Translations under genes and position numbers: made by a program
Part shown: one piece after another, positions 7,631 through 16,697 of the stretch
Numbering within the stretch: position 1 is the stretch's first letter
Layout: each line of letters opens with the position of its first letter
The notes under the pieces: model-generated
Databases searched by the model: none
Seen by the model: only the letters and a program-made list of their open reading frames with translations
What the model was told of the DNA's origin: nothing
Source: Pseudomonas sp. 10S4
GTDB taxonomy: Bacteria; Pseudomonadota; Gammaproteobacteria; Pseudomonadales; Pseudomonadaceae
Assembly (NCBI RefSeq): GCF_034344865.1
Contig: NZ_CP133774.1
Coordinates: 434,001-498,000, forward strand
DNA length: 64,000 nucleotides
Direction of reading: 5' to 3'

Positions 7631-10041
7631 ATGAGCACTGATGGTGCTTTGAGCCGAAGCCGTCTGCTGCCGAGCCTGCTCGGTATCCTGCTTCTGCTAA
7701 TGGGCCTGGCCATGCTGGCCGGGGGATCAAGCTGAGCATGCTCGGCGGCTCGCTGTATTACCTGCTGGCCGGTATCGGCTTCGCGCTGAGCGGCGTGCTG
7801 CTGATTGCCGCTCGCCGCGCAGCACTGGGCCTGTACGCAGTGGTGCTGTTCGCCAGTACCGTTTGGGCCCTGTGGGAAGTCGGCCTCGACTGGTGGCAAC
7901 TGGTGCCGCGCCTGTCGTTGTGGTTCGCGCTGGGCGTAGTTCTCTTGTTGCCGTGGTTCCGCCGACCGTTGCTGCGCGATGGCGCTGCACCGCTGGGTAC
8001 CGCTGCGCTGAGCGTCGCCGTGATTCTGTCCGGCGCCACCGCCGTTGCCAGTCAATTCACGCATCCGGGTGAAGTCTTCGGCGAGTTGGGCCGCGACACA
8101 ACCGATATGGCCAGCACCGCCCCGGCCATGCCCGATGGCGACTGGCAGGCCTATGGCCGCACCGAATTCGGTGACCGCTACTCGCCGCTGAAGCAAATCA
8201 CCCCGGCCAACGTCGGCAAGTTGCAGGAAGCCTGGCGTATCCGCACCGGCGACCTGCCGACCGCCGATGACCCGGTAGAGCTGACCAACGAAAACACGCC
8301 GCTGAAGGTCAACGGCATGGTCTATGCCTGCACCGCTCACAGCAAAGTGCTGGCGCTGGACCCGGACACCGGCAAGGAACTCTGGCGCTTCGACCCGCAG
8401 ATCAAGAGCCCGGTGGGCTTCAAGGGCTTCGCCCACATGACCTGCCGTGGCGTCTCTTACTACGACGAGAACGACTACGCCAAGTCTGCCAATGCCTCGA
8501 CCGCTGTCATCTCCGAAGCTGGCAAAGCCGTTGCCCAGGCCTGCCCGCGTCGTCTCTACCTGCCAACCGCCGATGCACGCCTGATCGCGATCAACGCCGA
8601 CACCGGCAAGGTCTGCGAAGGCTTCGGCAATAAAGGCACCGTTGACCTGACTCAGGGTATCGGTCCGTTCACGCCGGGCGGCTACTACGCCACCTCCCCG
8701 GCCGCGATTACCCGTGATCTGGTGATCATGGGCGGTCACGTCACCGACAACGAATCGACCAACGAGCCTTCCGGCGTGATCCGCGCCTTTGATGTGCATG
8801 ACGGTCACCTGGTCTGGAACTGGGACAGCGGCAATCCGGAGGCGACCGAGCCTTTGGCGCCGGGCAAAACCTACACCCGCAACTCGCCGAACATGTGGTC
8901 CCTGGCCAGCGTCGACGAAAAACTCGGCATGGTTTACCTGCCACTGGGCAACCAGATGCCTGACCAATGGGGCGGCGACCGCATGCCCGGCGCAGAGAAA
9001 TTCAGCGCCGGCCTCGTGGCTTTGGACCTCGCCACCGGCAAGGTTCGCTGGAACTATCAGTTTACCCACCACGACCTGTGGGACATGGACGTCGGCAGCC
9101 AGCCGACCCTGCTTGACCTGAAAACTGCCGACGGCGTGAAGCCGGCGCTGATCGCACCGACCAAACAGGGCAGCCTGTATGTGCTCGACCGTCGCGATGG
9201 CACGGCGATTGTGCCGATTCGCGAAATTCCGGTACCGCAAGGCGCAGTACCAGGCGACCGCACCGCACCGACCCAGGCGCGCTCGGACCTGAACCTGCTG
9301 GCCCCGGAACTGACCGAAAAAGCCATGTGGGGCGCCAGTCCGTTTGACCAGATGCTGTGCCGCATCCAGTTCAAGGAACTGCGTTACGAAGGCCAGTACA
9401 CCCCGCCGTCGGTGCAGGGCAGCCTGATCTATCCGGGTAACGTCGGTGTGTTCAACTGGGGCAGCGTCTCGGTCGACCCGGTTCGCCAGATCCTGTTCAC
9501 CAGCCCGAACTACATGGCGTTCGTTTCGAAACTGATCCCCCGCGCCGAAGTGGCGGCTGACAGCAAGCGCGAAAGCGAAACCGCTGGCATCCAGCCTAAT
9601 GCTGGCGCGCCGTACGCAGTCACCATGCACCCGCTCATGTCGCCGTTCGGCGTACCGTGCCAGGCCCCGGCCTGGGGCTATGTCACCGGCATCGACCTGA
9701 CCACCAACAAAGTGGTGTGGAAACGCAAAAACGGCACCAGCCGCGACAGCTCGCCATTGCCTATCGGCCTGCCGATCGGCGTGCCAAGCATGGGCGGCTC
9801 GATGGTGACTGCGGGCGGCGTCGGCTTCCTCAGCGGCACGCTGGACCAGTACCTGCGCGCCTATGACGTCAACAGCGGCAAGGAACTGTGGAAGTCGCGC
9901 CTGCCGGCCGGCGGCCAAGCGACACCAATGACCTACACCGGCAAGGACGGCAAACAATACGTACTGCTCGTCGTTGGCGGCCACGGCTCGCTGGGCACCA
10001 AAATGGGCGACTACGTGATCGCTTACAAACTGTCCGAGTAA
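7631..10041 (+). CDS. gcd: Membrane-bound PQQ-dependent glucose dehydrogenase (one frameshift)
   Basis: This quinoprotein of about 803 residues oxidises glucose to gluconate in the periplasm and passes electrons to ubiquinone. The N-terminus has five membrane helices (first at residues 11–30, then SLYYLLAGIGFALSGVLLI and three more). The rest is an eight-bladed PQQ propeller with tryptophan-docking repeats such as LDPDTGKELWRFD and VDPVRQILFTSPNY. The family start MSTDGALSRSRLL at 7631 is in another frame from the main body, which opens at 7738. Restoring one C after the GGGGG run near 7722 gives GGIKLSMLGG, as in Pseudomonas Gcd. The break is therefore probably a sequencing error. A strong terminator follows. 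Gcd rather than quinate dehydrogenase is favoured by the oprB neighbour and the N-terminal sequence. Confidence 0.9.
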
Positions 10042-10063
10042 GTTTTAGCGGCGGTTAAACGAA

Positions 10064-10096
10064 AGGCGACTCCTGCGAGGGAGTCGCCTTTTTTTG
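10064..10096 (+). terminator. Rho-independent terminator after gcd
   Basis: A perfect 9-bp stem (AGGCGACTC with GAGTCGCCT) and a loop of CTGCGAGG are followed by eight T, 22 bases past the gcd stop. Confidence 0.92.
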
Positions 10097-10124
10097 TGGC
10101 CACCGGGTAGGTAAACACTCCCCC

Positions 10125-10215
10125 GTAGGAGCGAAGCTTGCTCGCGAAGGCGATTTTATATTCAACATCGTAGTCGGCGGGCCCACCGCTTTCGCGAGCA
10201 AGGTTTGCTCCTACA
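10125..10215. repeat. REP doublet, divergent variant
   Basis: The arms GTAGGAGCGAAGCTTGCTCGCGAA and TTCGCGAGCAAGGTTTGCTCCTAC face each other. Each arm has an extra base in the inner stem compared with the common class. Confidence 0.75.
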
Positions 10216-10260
10216 GAGGATCTCCGGCGTTCGCAAATGCTGTGTTCACCGAAAATCCAC

Positions 10261-10350
10261 TGTGGGAGCGGGCTTGCTCACGAAGGCGATTGAACATTAA
10301 ACATTGGTGTTGAATGACACGACGCCTTCGCGAGCAAGCCCGCTCCCACA
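10261..10350. repeat. REP doublet (GAGCGGGCTTGCTC class)
   Basis: TGTGGGAGCGGGCTTGCTCA and its inverted partner are separated by about 45 bases. With the previous element and the leader at 10,561 it fills the 630-base gap between gcd and the DUF6124 gene. Confidence 0.85.
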
Positions 10351-10560
10351 TTTTGATCGAGGTCAGTTTGGAGGTTTTTTGATGTGGTCCTACAGATGAG
10401 ATGGTTTTGGGGGAATGTTTCCGACAGGTTTTGACGGTTGCCCGTCGGAAGTGCGGGGGATAGGCTTTTTAAGTCGCTGCAAAAATCAGCGACCGGGCTT
10501 GGTCGCCCGGGTTTAGAATGGCGCACTTTTTCGCATGCTTAATGGCGAGCTGTGCGTGGG

Positions 10561-10646
10561 AGGGCTTCGGCCCTGCCGGGTTTCCATTCCCTGGTCGACC
10601 AACCTGCGTACGGTTCGCCACCCTACTGTTTGGTCGCAGTACTGGC
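10561..10646 (+). ncRNA. Candidate structured RNA leader upstream of the DUF6124 gene
   Basis: Several hairpins can be drawn by eye: AGGGC-TTCG-GCCCT at 10,561–10,574, a UUCG tetraloop; the palindrome TGGTCGACCA at 10,592–10,601; and a larger stem at 10,617–10,646 where GCCA/TGGC and TACTG/CAGTA pair around TTTGGTCG with a small internal loop. The element ends about 30 bases before the start codon. I do not match it to a named RNA family. A cis-regulatory role is inference. Confidence 0.4.
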
Positions 10647-10676
10647 GAACTTCATATTCTTGAATGGAGTTTCACC

Positions 10677-11042
10677 ATGTTCAAAGCAACCCCGAATCCC
10701 CCTGAAACCGAAAGCACTGCCCTCGACGCAAAAAAACTAAAAGAAGCCGCCGACCGCGCGCTCAATTTCTACCTCAACCCCTCCGCCCTGAAAGCCCCCG
10801 CCGCCCGCAAACCCAGCACGATGTTCGCCGTCACGCCAGATACTGCTGACGAATACCTGTTAGCCCACGCCTGCGAGTCACTGGCCTCGGCAAGTATCAT
10901 GGCCAGCAACTTTGCCGGGCATCTGGAAGGCCCGCACCGACACACCGCGATGGGGCTTCAGCAGCTCATCATGCTGGCCGAACTGGCGGTAAACCGGATG
11001 CTGGATAACGTCGATATACAAAAACCTTCGCCACACAGCTAA
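10677..11042 (+). CDS. DUF6124 family protein
   Basis: This 121-residue protein is of the kind common in fluorescent pseudomonads and annotated DUF6124 (formerly grouped with DUF3077-like proteins). It starts MFKATPNPPE at the ATG at 10,677, with GGAG nine bases upstream. An open frame to the left would add 53 residues translated from the structured leader and is rejected. The C-terminal half (YLLAHACESLASASIMASNFA, then RHTAMGLQQLIMLAELAVN) looks wholly helical and resembles a small four-helix packing. No catalytic residue or signal peptide is seen and the function is unknown. It stands alone between repeats, so it is probably monocistronic. Confidence 0.75.
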   Translation: MFKATPNPPETESTALDAKKLKEAADRALNFYLNPSALKAPAARKPSTMFAVTPDTADEYLLAHACESLASASIMASNFAGHLEGPHRHTAMGLQQLIMLAELAVNRMLDNVDIQKPSPHS

Positions 11043-11047
11043 CCCCC

Positions 11048-11138
11048 TGTGGGAGCGAGCCTGCTCGCAATGACTGCCTGACATCCAACAATGATATCGA
11101 CTGACATTGCGACCATCGCGAGCAGGCTCACTCCCACA
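11048..11138. repeat. REP doublet
   Basis: CTGTGGGAGCGAGCCTGCTCGC faces CGCGAGCAGGCTCACTCCCACA across about 45 bases. It lies immediately upstream of the tandem array and shares its CCCACAA end, so it may be the seed of the array. Confidence 0.8.
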
Positions 11139-11139
11139 A

Positions 11140-11565
11140 TTTGACCGAGGACATCCGGGAGGGATAGGTCGGCTGTCAGGCCGCCTTCGCAGGCAAGCCA
11201 GCTCCCACAATTGGATCGAGTGCATCCGGAAGAGACAGGTCGGCTGGCAGGCCGCCTTCGCAGGCAAGCCAGCTCCCACAATTGGATCGAGTGCATCCGG
11301 AAGAGACAGGTCGCTGGCAGGCCGCCTTCGCAGGCAAGCCAGCTCCCACAATTGGACCCAGTACAACCGGGAGAAATGGGTCGGCTGTCAGGCCGCCTTC
11401 GCGGGCAAGCCTCGCTCCCACAATTGGACCCAGTACAACCGGGAGAAATGGGTCGGCTGTCAGGCCGCCTTCGCAGGCAAGCCAGCTCCCACAATTGAAC
11501 CCAGTACAACCGGGAGAAATGGGTCGGCTGGCAGGCCGCCTTCGCAGGCAAGCCAGCTCCCACAA
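11140..11565. repeat. Tandem array of six ~71-bp REP-derived units
   Basis: Six head-to-tail units end at 11,210, 11,281, 11,351, 11,423, 11,494 and 11,565. Each contains GGCCGCCTTCGCAGGCAAGCC and ends AGCTCCCACAA. Units 2 and 3 share one spacer version (GATCGAGTGCATCCGG) and units 4–6 another (ACCCAGTACAACCGGGAGAA). The units differ by one or two bases, so duplication is recent. Unit 3 lacks one G (GTCGCTGG) and unit 4 has CTCGCTCCC in place of CAGCTCCC. The long open frames through it on both strands are products of the periodicity. Confidence 0.9.
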
Positions 11566-11589
11566 AATCAAAAGCAGGAGCTGCGTACA

Positions 11590-11910
11590 CCGCCCGCTCC
11601 TCACCACTCATTAGGCCGAGCGTTAGCTCGCCTGCTCTTGATCTTGCTCTACCCGCCCCTTCGGGAGGCTGAGTGGAGGTGTTCATCTGGGGGGTGGGCG
11701 CGTAGCGCCGTGCGGCGAAGCTGCACACATCGAGAGGAGGTCGAAGCGAAGCCGACCGTAGGCGATGCCCCCAGATGAATACCGGAACGAAGGCACGCCG
11801 AGCCTAGGCGAGGGGCCGGACGCCGGGGCGAGCCTTTTTGGGTACTTTTTTGGCGTTTGAAAAAAGTGCCTCGCCGTAAGGGCGAAACCGCCAGCCGCCG
11901 TTACCGCAAA
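11590..11910. repeat. Long intergenic repeat-like segment
   Basis: This stretch has no credible gene. It contains inverted segments: CGCCCCTTCGGGAGGC near 11,655; TTCATCTGGGGG at 11,683 facing CCCCCAGATGAA at 11,767; and GGTCGAAGCGAAGCCGACC at 11,741–11,759. I recall similar sequence from intergenic spacers of other Pseudomonas genomes, but cannot verify that here. The rest of the gap to 12,072 shows no further feature beyond the lon promoter. Confidence 0.5.
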
Positions 11911-12072
11911 AATGGATATACACACCACCACCAAGAACATGGTCGGCCCTAAGGCCGCCAAGTCCAAAAGACCTGTCAAAAACCTGAACACACACCTTGA
12001 AATATCCATCCCCATTGAAACCACCCCCCACCTGCCCCATCTAAGACCCATACCCCATTGCGCAGGTGCCCC

Positions 12073-14490
12073 ATGAGCGACCAGCAAGAATTCCCTGAAG
12101 ACCCGAGCGAATACGCCGAAACAGACCAAATCGAACACCACTCCACCGGCAAAGGCCTCGCCCTGCCTGGCCAGAACCTGCCGGACAAGGTTTACATCAT
12201 CCCGATCCACAACCGCCCGTTCTTCCCGGCCCAAGTGCTGCCGGTCATCGTCAATGAAGAACCGTGGGCTGAAACCCTGGACCTGGTGAGCAAATCCGAT
12301 CACCACTCCCTGGCTCTGTTCTACATGGACACGCCCCAGGAAGATCCGCGCCATTTCGACACCAAGGCACTGCCGGAGTACGGCACCCTGGTCAAGGTGC
12401 ACCACGCCAGTCGTGAAAACGGCAAACTGCAATTCGTCGCCCAGGGCCTGACCCGGGTACGGATCAAAACCTGGCTCAAACACCATCGCCCGCCGTACCT
12501 GGTGGAAGTCGAATACCCGCACCAGCCCACCGAGCCGACCGACGAGGTCAAGGCCTACGGCATGGCGCTGATCAACGCGATCAAGGAATTGCTGCCGCTC
12601 AACCCACTGTACAGCGAAGAACTGAAGAACTACCTCAACCGCTTCAGCCCCAACGATCCGTCGCCACTGACCGACTTCGCCGCCGCGCTCACGTCACGCT
12701 ACCGGCGGCGAACTGCAAGAAGTGCTCGACTGCGTGCCGATGCTCAAGCGCATGGAAAAAGTCCTGCCGATGCTGCGCAAGGAAGTCGAAGTTGCGCGCC
12801 TGCAAAAAGAAATCTCCGCCGAAGTGAACCGCAAGATCGGCGAGCATCAGCGCGAGTTCTTCCTCAAGGAACAGCTCAAGGTCATCCAGCAAGAGCTGGG
12901 CCTGACCAAGGATGATCGCAGCGCCGACATCGAGCAGTTCGAGCAACGCCTGGAAGGCAAAGTCCTGCCACCTCAGGCGCAGAAACGCATCGAAGAGGAA
13001 ATGAACAAGCTGTCGATCCTCGAGACCGGTTCGCCGGAGTACGCGGTCACTCGCAACTACCTCGACTGGGCGACGGCCGTGCCGTGGGGCGTGTATGGCG
13101 AGGACAAGTTCGACCTCAAGCACGCGCGCAAGGTGCTGGACAAACACCACGCTGGCCTCGACGACATCAAGGACCGGATCCTCGAGTTCCTCGCGGTCGG
13201 TGCTTATAAAGGCGAGATCAGCGGTTCCATCGTGCTGCTGGTCGGCCCGCCGGGCGTGGGCAAGACCAGCGTTGGCAAATCCATCGCTGAATCCCTTGGC
13301 CGGCCGTTCTATCGCTTCAGCCTCGGCGGCATGCGCGACGAAGCAGAGATCAAGGGCCATCGACGCACCTACATCGGCGCGCAGCCGGGCAAACTGGTGC
13401 AGGCGTTGAAAGACGTCGAAGTGATGAACCCGGTGATCATGCTCGACGAGATCGACAAGATGGGTCAGAGCTACCAGGGCGACCCGGCCTCGGCGCTACT
13501 CGAAACCCTCGACCCGGAACAGAACGTCGAATTCCTCGACCACTACCTGGACCTGCGCCTGGACCTGTCGAAAGTGCTGTTTGTCTGCACCGCCAACACC
13601 CTGGACTCGATCCCCGGCCCGTTGCTCGACCGGATGGAAGTGATTCGCCTGTCGGGCTACATCACCGAAGAAAAAATCGCCATCGCCAAGCGTCACCTGT
13701 GGCCAAAACAATTGGAAAAGGCCGGCGTGGCGAAAACCAGCCTGGCCATCAGCGACAGTGCCTTGAAAGCCTTGATCGACGGTTACGCCCGTGAAGCCGG
13801 GGTGCGTCAGTTGGAAAAACAACTCGGCAAACTGGTGCGCAAAGCTGTGGTCAAGCTGATCGACGAGCCGCAAGCGGTGATCAAGATCGGCCCGAAAGAC
13901 CTGGAAGCTTCACTCGGCCATCCAGTGTTCCGCAACGAGCAAGTGCTGTCCGGCACCGGTGTCATCACCGGTTTGGCCTGGACCAGCATGGGTGGCGCGA
14001 CTCTGCCGATCGAAGCGACGCGGATTCATACGCTCAACCGTGGCTTCAAACTTACCGGGCAACTGGGCGACGTGATGAAAGAGTCGGCGGAAATCGCCTA
14101 CAGCTACGTCAGCTCCAACCTGAAGTCGTTTGGCGGTGATCCGAAGTTCTTCGACGAAGCCTTCGTCCACCTCCACGTACCGGAAGGCGCTACGCCGAAA
14201 GACGGTCCGAGCGCCGGTGTGACCATGGCCAGCGCCCTGCTCTCCCTCGCGCGCAACCAGGCACCGAAAAAGGCATCGCCATGACCGGTGAACTGACACT
14301 GACCGGGCATGTACTGCCGATTGGCGGGGTGCGCGAGAAAGTGATCGCGGCGCGGCGGCAGAAGATCTTCGAACTCATCCTGCCAGAGCCGAACCGTGGC
14401 AGCTTTGAGGAATTGCCGGAGTACCTGAAGGAAGGGATTACCGTGCACTTTGCCAAGCGCTTTGCGGATGTGGCGAAGATATTGTTCTGA
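12073..14490 (+). CDS. lon: ATP-dependent Lon-family protease, second Lon (two frameshifts)
   Basis: This AAA+ serine protease of about 806 residues degrades misfolded and regulatory proteins. A LON N-terminal domain (IPIHNRPFFPAQVLPVIV) covers about residues 38–240 and is followed by a coiled-coil segment. Walker A GPPGVGKTS is near residue 394, Walker B is VIMLDEIDKMG, and the peptidase domain has its serine in PKDGPSAGV and its lysine in GVREKVIAARR. The frame breaks twice. An extra C near 12,700 lies where TSATGGELQEV should read, and a missing G near 14,272 changes KKGIAMTGELTLTG. Both are in invariant parts, so they are probably sequence errors. The N-terminus (MSDQQEFPEDPSEYAE) differs from canonical LonA and resembles the additional Lon of pseudomonads. 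No clp genes are nearby. Confidence 0.88.
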
Positions 14491-14518
14491 TAGTTCTCTA
14501 GCGCTTGCACCATCGATT

Positions 14519-14583
14519 CGCGAGCAGGCTCGCTCCCACAGGATCATCGCAATCCACTGTGGGAGCGAGCCTGCTCGCGATGG
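14519..14583. repeat. REP pair with a short centre
   Basis: CGCGAGCAGGCTCGCTCCCACA and TGTGGGAGCGAGCCTGCTCGCGA are only about 20 bases apart and in outward order compared with most doublets here. It follows lon by 28 bases. Confidence 0.8.
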
Positions 14584-14693
14584 CGTCGGCACTTACGACG
14601 CCAACTTCTCGGTCGCCCCGACCTGACCGTCACACTTTGTCGCATCTTCAGTTATGCTCGCCGTTCGTCGTGAATGCCGGAGCCGCTGATCTT

Positions 14694-15086
14694 ATGTCCC
14701 CCACCCGCCTGTTGGTCCCCCTCGCCCTTTCTTTGCTGGCCGCCTGCGCCACGCAACCGAAACAGAACGTGACCGTGGAAAAACAAAGCGAATGCCCGGC
14801 CAAGTTGAGCAACGGGCAAAATCTGATCGTGATTCTGCCGAGCAACCCGACCACGGGTTATCGCTGGTCCATTCAGGATTCCGCCGGCGGCGTGTTGCGG
14901 GCACTTAGCCCCGAGGTTTATAGCAACCCGGAAGATGCCGGGATTGTCGGCAGCGCCGGGATGTCGACCTGGCGCTTCCAGTCCTTCGCCGCCGGTACTG
15001 GCCGTTTGCGCCTGACCTACTCGCAGCCGTGGGCGCCGGAAGTCCCGGCGGTCAAAACCTTCGATTGCGCGATCTCGGTTAACTGA
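14694..15086 (+). CDS. Chagasin-family (I42) cysteine protease inhibitor-like lipoprotein
   Basis: The product has 130 residues. The N-terminus is a lipoprotein signal with lipobox LLAAC (cysteine at residue 19), so it should be anchored to a membrane on the periplasmic side. The mature domain has the three chagasin loops in order: NPTTGYRW near residue 53, VGSAGMSTWRF near residue 85, and a third loop SQPWAPE. Chagasins block papain-like cysteine proteases; bacterial targets are mostly unknown. The ATG at 14,694 is chosen because the lipobox sits at the right distance; upstream codons in the same frame run into the REP. It is two bases from the next gene and probably co-transcribed with it. 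Confidence 0.85.
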   Translation: MSPTRLLVPLALSLLAACATQPKQNVTVEKQSECPAKLSNGQNLIVILPSNPTTGYRWSIQDSAGGVLRALSPEVYSNPEDAGIVGSAGMSTWRFQSFAAGTGRLRLTYSQPWAPEVPAVKTFDCAISVN

Positions 15087-15088
15087 TC

Positions 15089-15724
15089 GTGGGCTGGCTG
15101 ATTCTGGCACTGATGGGTGCGGTGACCTTTCTCTACGGGCTGAGTGTGCATGCCGCGCTGCTTTGCCTGTTGGTCAAACCGTTGCCGGTGTTGGCCTTGC
15201 TGGGATGGCTGCACGACGCGCCGCCCACCGAGTATCGGCGCTGGATCAGCCTCGGTTTGATCTTCTCTCTGCTCGGTGATGTGTTGCTGGCGTGGCCGGG
15301 GGATTTGTTTGTGTTTGGCCTTGGGGCGTTTTTGGTGGCGCATCTGGCGTACTTGAAAGCGTACCTGAGCGATTGTCGGCGGTTGGCGATGTTGCCGTTG
15401 GTCCTGGCGCTGGTCGTTGGTGCAGTGCTGTTGGGGATTCTGATTTCCCACGGGCTGGGGCCGTTGCTGGTGCCGGTGATTGTTTACGGTATGGCGATCA
15501 GCGCGATGCTTTGGCGGGCGCTGGCCCGGCTCGGCACTGACGTGCCCAAGCGCTCGGCGTTGCTGGCGGCGGCGGGTGCCGTGGCGTTTGTGTTTTCCGA
15601 CAGCGTGATTGGCATTAGCCGGTTTGTGCTGCCGTTCGAGGCGGCGCCTTATGTGATCATCCTCAGCTATTGGGTCGGGCAATGGGGAATTACAGCGTCG
15701 GCGTTCGGCCCGAAACCGCGCTGA
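15089..15724 (+). CDS. YhhN/TMEM86-family membrane protein (lysoplasmalogenase-like)
   Basis: This 211-residue integral membrane protein has seven to eight hydrophobic helices. Family signatures are KPLPVLALL after the first helices, SLGLIFSLLGDVLLAWP with the conserved GD pair, FLVAHLAYLKAY, and FVFSDSVIGISRF near the C-terminus. The family includes animal lysoplasmalogenase TMEM86B; the bacterial members' substrates are mostly unproved. Translation begins at GTG 15,089, two bases after the upstream stop, which suggests coupling with the chagasin-like lipoprotein gene. The acidic and histidine residues expected in the membrane active site are present. Confidence 0.82.
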   Translation: MGWLILALMGAVTFLYGLSVHAALLCLLVKPLPVLALLGWLHDAPPTEYRRWISLGLIFSLLGDVLLAWPGDLFVFGLGAFLVAHLAYLKAYLSDCRRLAMLPLVLALVVGAVLLGILISHGLGPLLVPVIVYGMAISAMLWRALARLGTDVPKRSALLAAAGAVAFVFSDSVIGISRFVLPFEAAPYVIILSYWVGQWGITASAFGPKPR

Positions 15725-15728
15725 ACCT

Positions 15729-15849
15729 TGTGGTGAGGGGCTTGCCCCCGTTGGAGTGCGAAGCGCTCCCTTGCACTCCTCCAGGTTCACCGCAATCACC
15801 GGATTTACGACGGCTGCGCCGCCGAACGGGGCAAGCCCCCTCGCCACAA
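15729..15849. repeat. REP-type inverted repeat (GAGGGGCTTGCCCC class)
   Basis: The outer arms TTGTGGTGAGGGGCTTGCC and GGCAAGCCCCCTCGCCACAA enclose about 80 bases that contain a smaller inverted pair. It occupies most of the gap before cmoA. Confidence 0.75.
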
Positions 15850-15953
15850 CAGCGTTCTGCGCCCTAAAGCCCGGCGGTTTATCAGACAACCCGCGCATCC
15901 CCCGTCAATTTGGCTAAAATGCCGGCCTTTCCACCTACGCCGCTGGAACCGCC

Positions 15954-16697
15954 GTGAGCAAAGAACCCGATCGCCTTTTCGCCCAGCCTTTGGCCCAGGT
16001 GCCTGACTTCGCCTTTAACGAGGACGTGGTGCGGGTATTCCCGGACATGATCAAGCGCTCGGTGCCGGGTTATCCGACCATCGTCGAAAACCTCGGCGTG
16101 CTCGCTGCGCAGTTTGCCCAGCCCAACAGCGTGCTCTACGACCTCGGTTCGTCGCTGGGCGCCGTGACCCAGGCCCTGCGCCGTCACGTACGCACCGACG
16201 GTTGCCGGGTTATCGCTGTGGATAACTCGGCGGCGATGGTCGAGCGTTGCCGCGAGTACCTCAACGGTCAGGACTCGATGTTCCAGGAGTTGTTGCCGGT
16301 GGAAGTGATCGAGGGCGACATCCTCGCCCTCGAGTTCCAGCCAGCCTCGGTGGTGGCGCTGAACTTCACCCTGCAATTCATCGCCCCCGAGCAGCGCACC
16401 GCGTTGCTCTCGCGCATTCGCCAATCGTTGTTGCCGGGCGGCGCGCTGATTCTGTCGGAGAAGCTGCGCTTCAACGATCTGGAAGAACACGCGCTGCTCA
16501 CCGATCTGCACGTCGCGTTCAAACGCGCCAACGGCTACAGCGAACTGGAAATTGCCCAGAAACGCAGCGCCATCGAAAACGTCATGAAGCCCGACAGCCT
16601 CGAAGAACACCGCGAACGCCTGTTGGCCGCAGGGTTCTCGAAAGTCGTGCCGTGGTTCCAGTGTCTTAACTTTGCCTCGTTGATTGCCTTGCCATGA
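15954..16697 (+). CDS. cmoA: Carboxy-S-adenosyl-L-methionine synthase CmoA
   Basis: This 247-residue class I methyltransferase-fold enzyme converts SAM and prephenate to carboxy-SAM for wobble uridine modification of tRNA. It shows [17 protein letters not shown], the SAM-binding [13 protein letters not shown] (about residues 60–72), [14 protein letters not shown], and the family-typical [13 protein letters not shown] and LILSEKL. Start is GTG 15,954 (MSKEPDRLF), giving normal length. Its stop overlaps the ATG of cmoB by four bases, so the two steps are translationally coupled. Confidence 0.95.
   Translation: MSKEPDRLFAQPLAQVPDFAFNEDVVRVFPDMIKRSVPGYPTIVENLGVLAAQFAQPNSVLYDLGSSLGAVTQALRRHVRTDGCRVIAVDNSAAMVERCREYLNGQDSMFQELLPVEVIEGDILALEFQPASVVALNFTLQFIAPEQRTALLSRIRQSLLPGGALILSEKLRFNDLEEHALLTDLHVAFKRANGYSELEIAQKRSAIENVMKPDSLEEHRERLLAAGFSKVVPWFQCLNFASLIALP

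Noticed and set aside
7603..9984. A 793-codon open frame on the minus strand across gcd
   Set aside because: It is antisense to a well-conserved enzyme, its product is rich in Arg, Val, His and Gln in the way antisense GC-rich frames are, and it shows no known motif or ribosome site.
11140..11565. Possible CRISPR array
   Set aside because: The repeated part is almost the whole unit, there are no unique spacers, units are 71 bp, and no cas genes are present.
11107..11778. Several open frames of 95–230 codons on both strands through the tandem array
   Set aside because: They arise from the 71-bp periodicity of a repeat without stop codons. The products are repeats of REP translation and have no ribosome sites.
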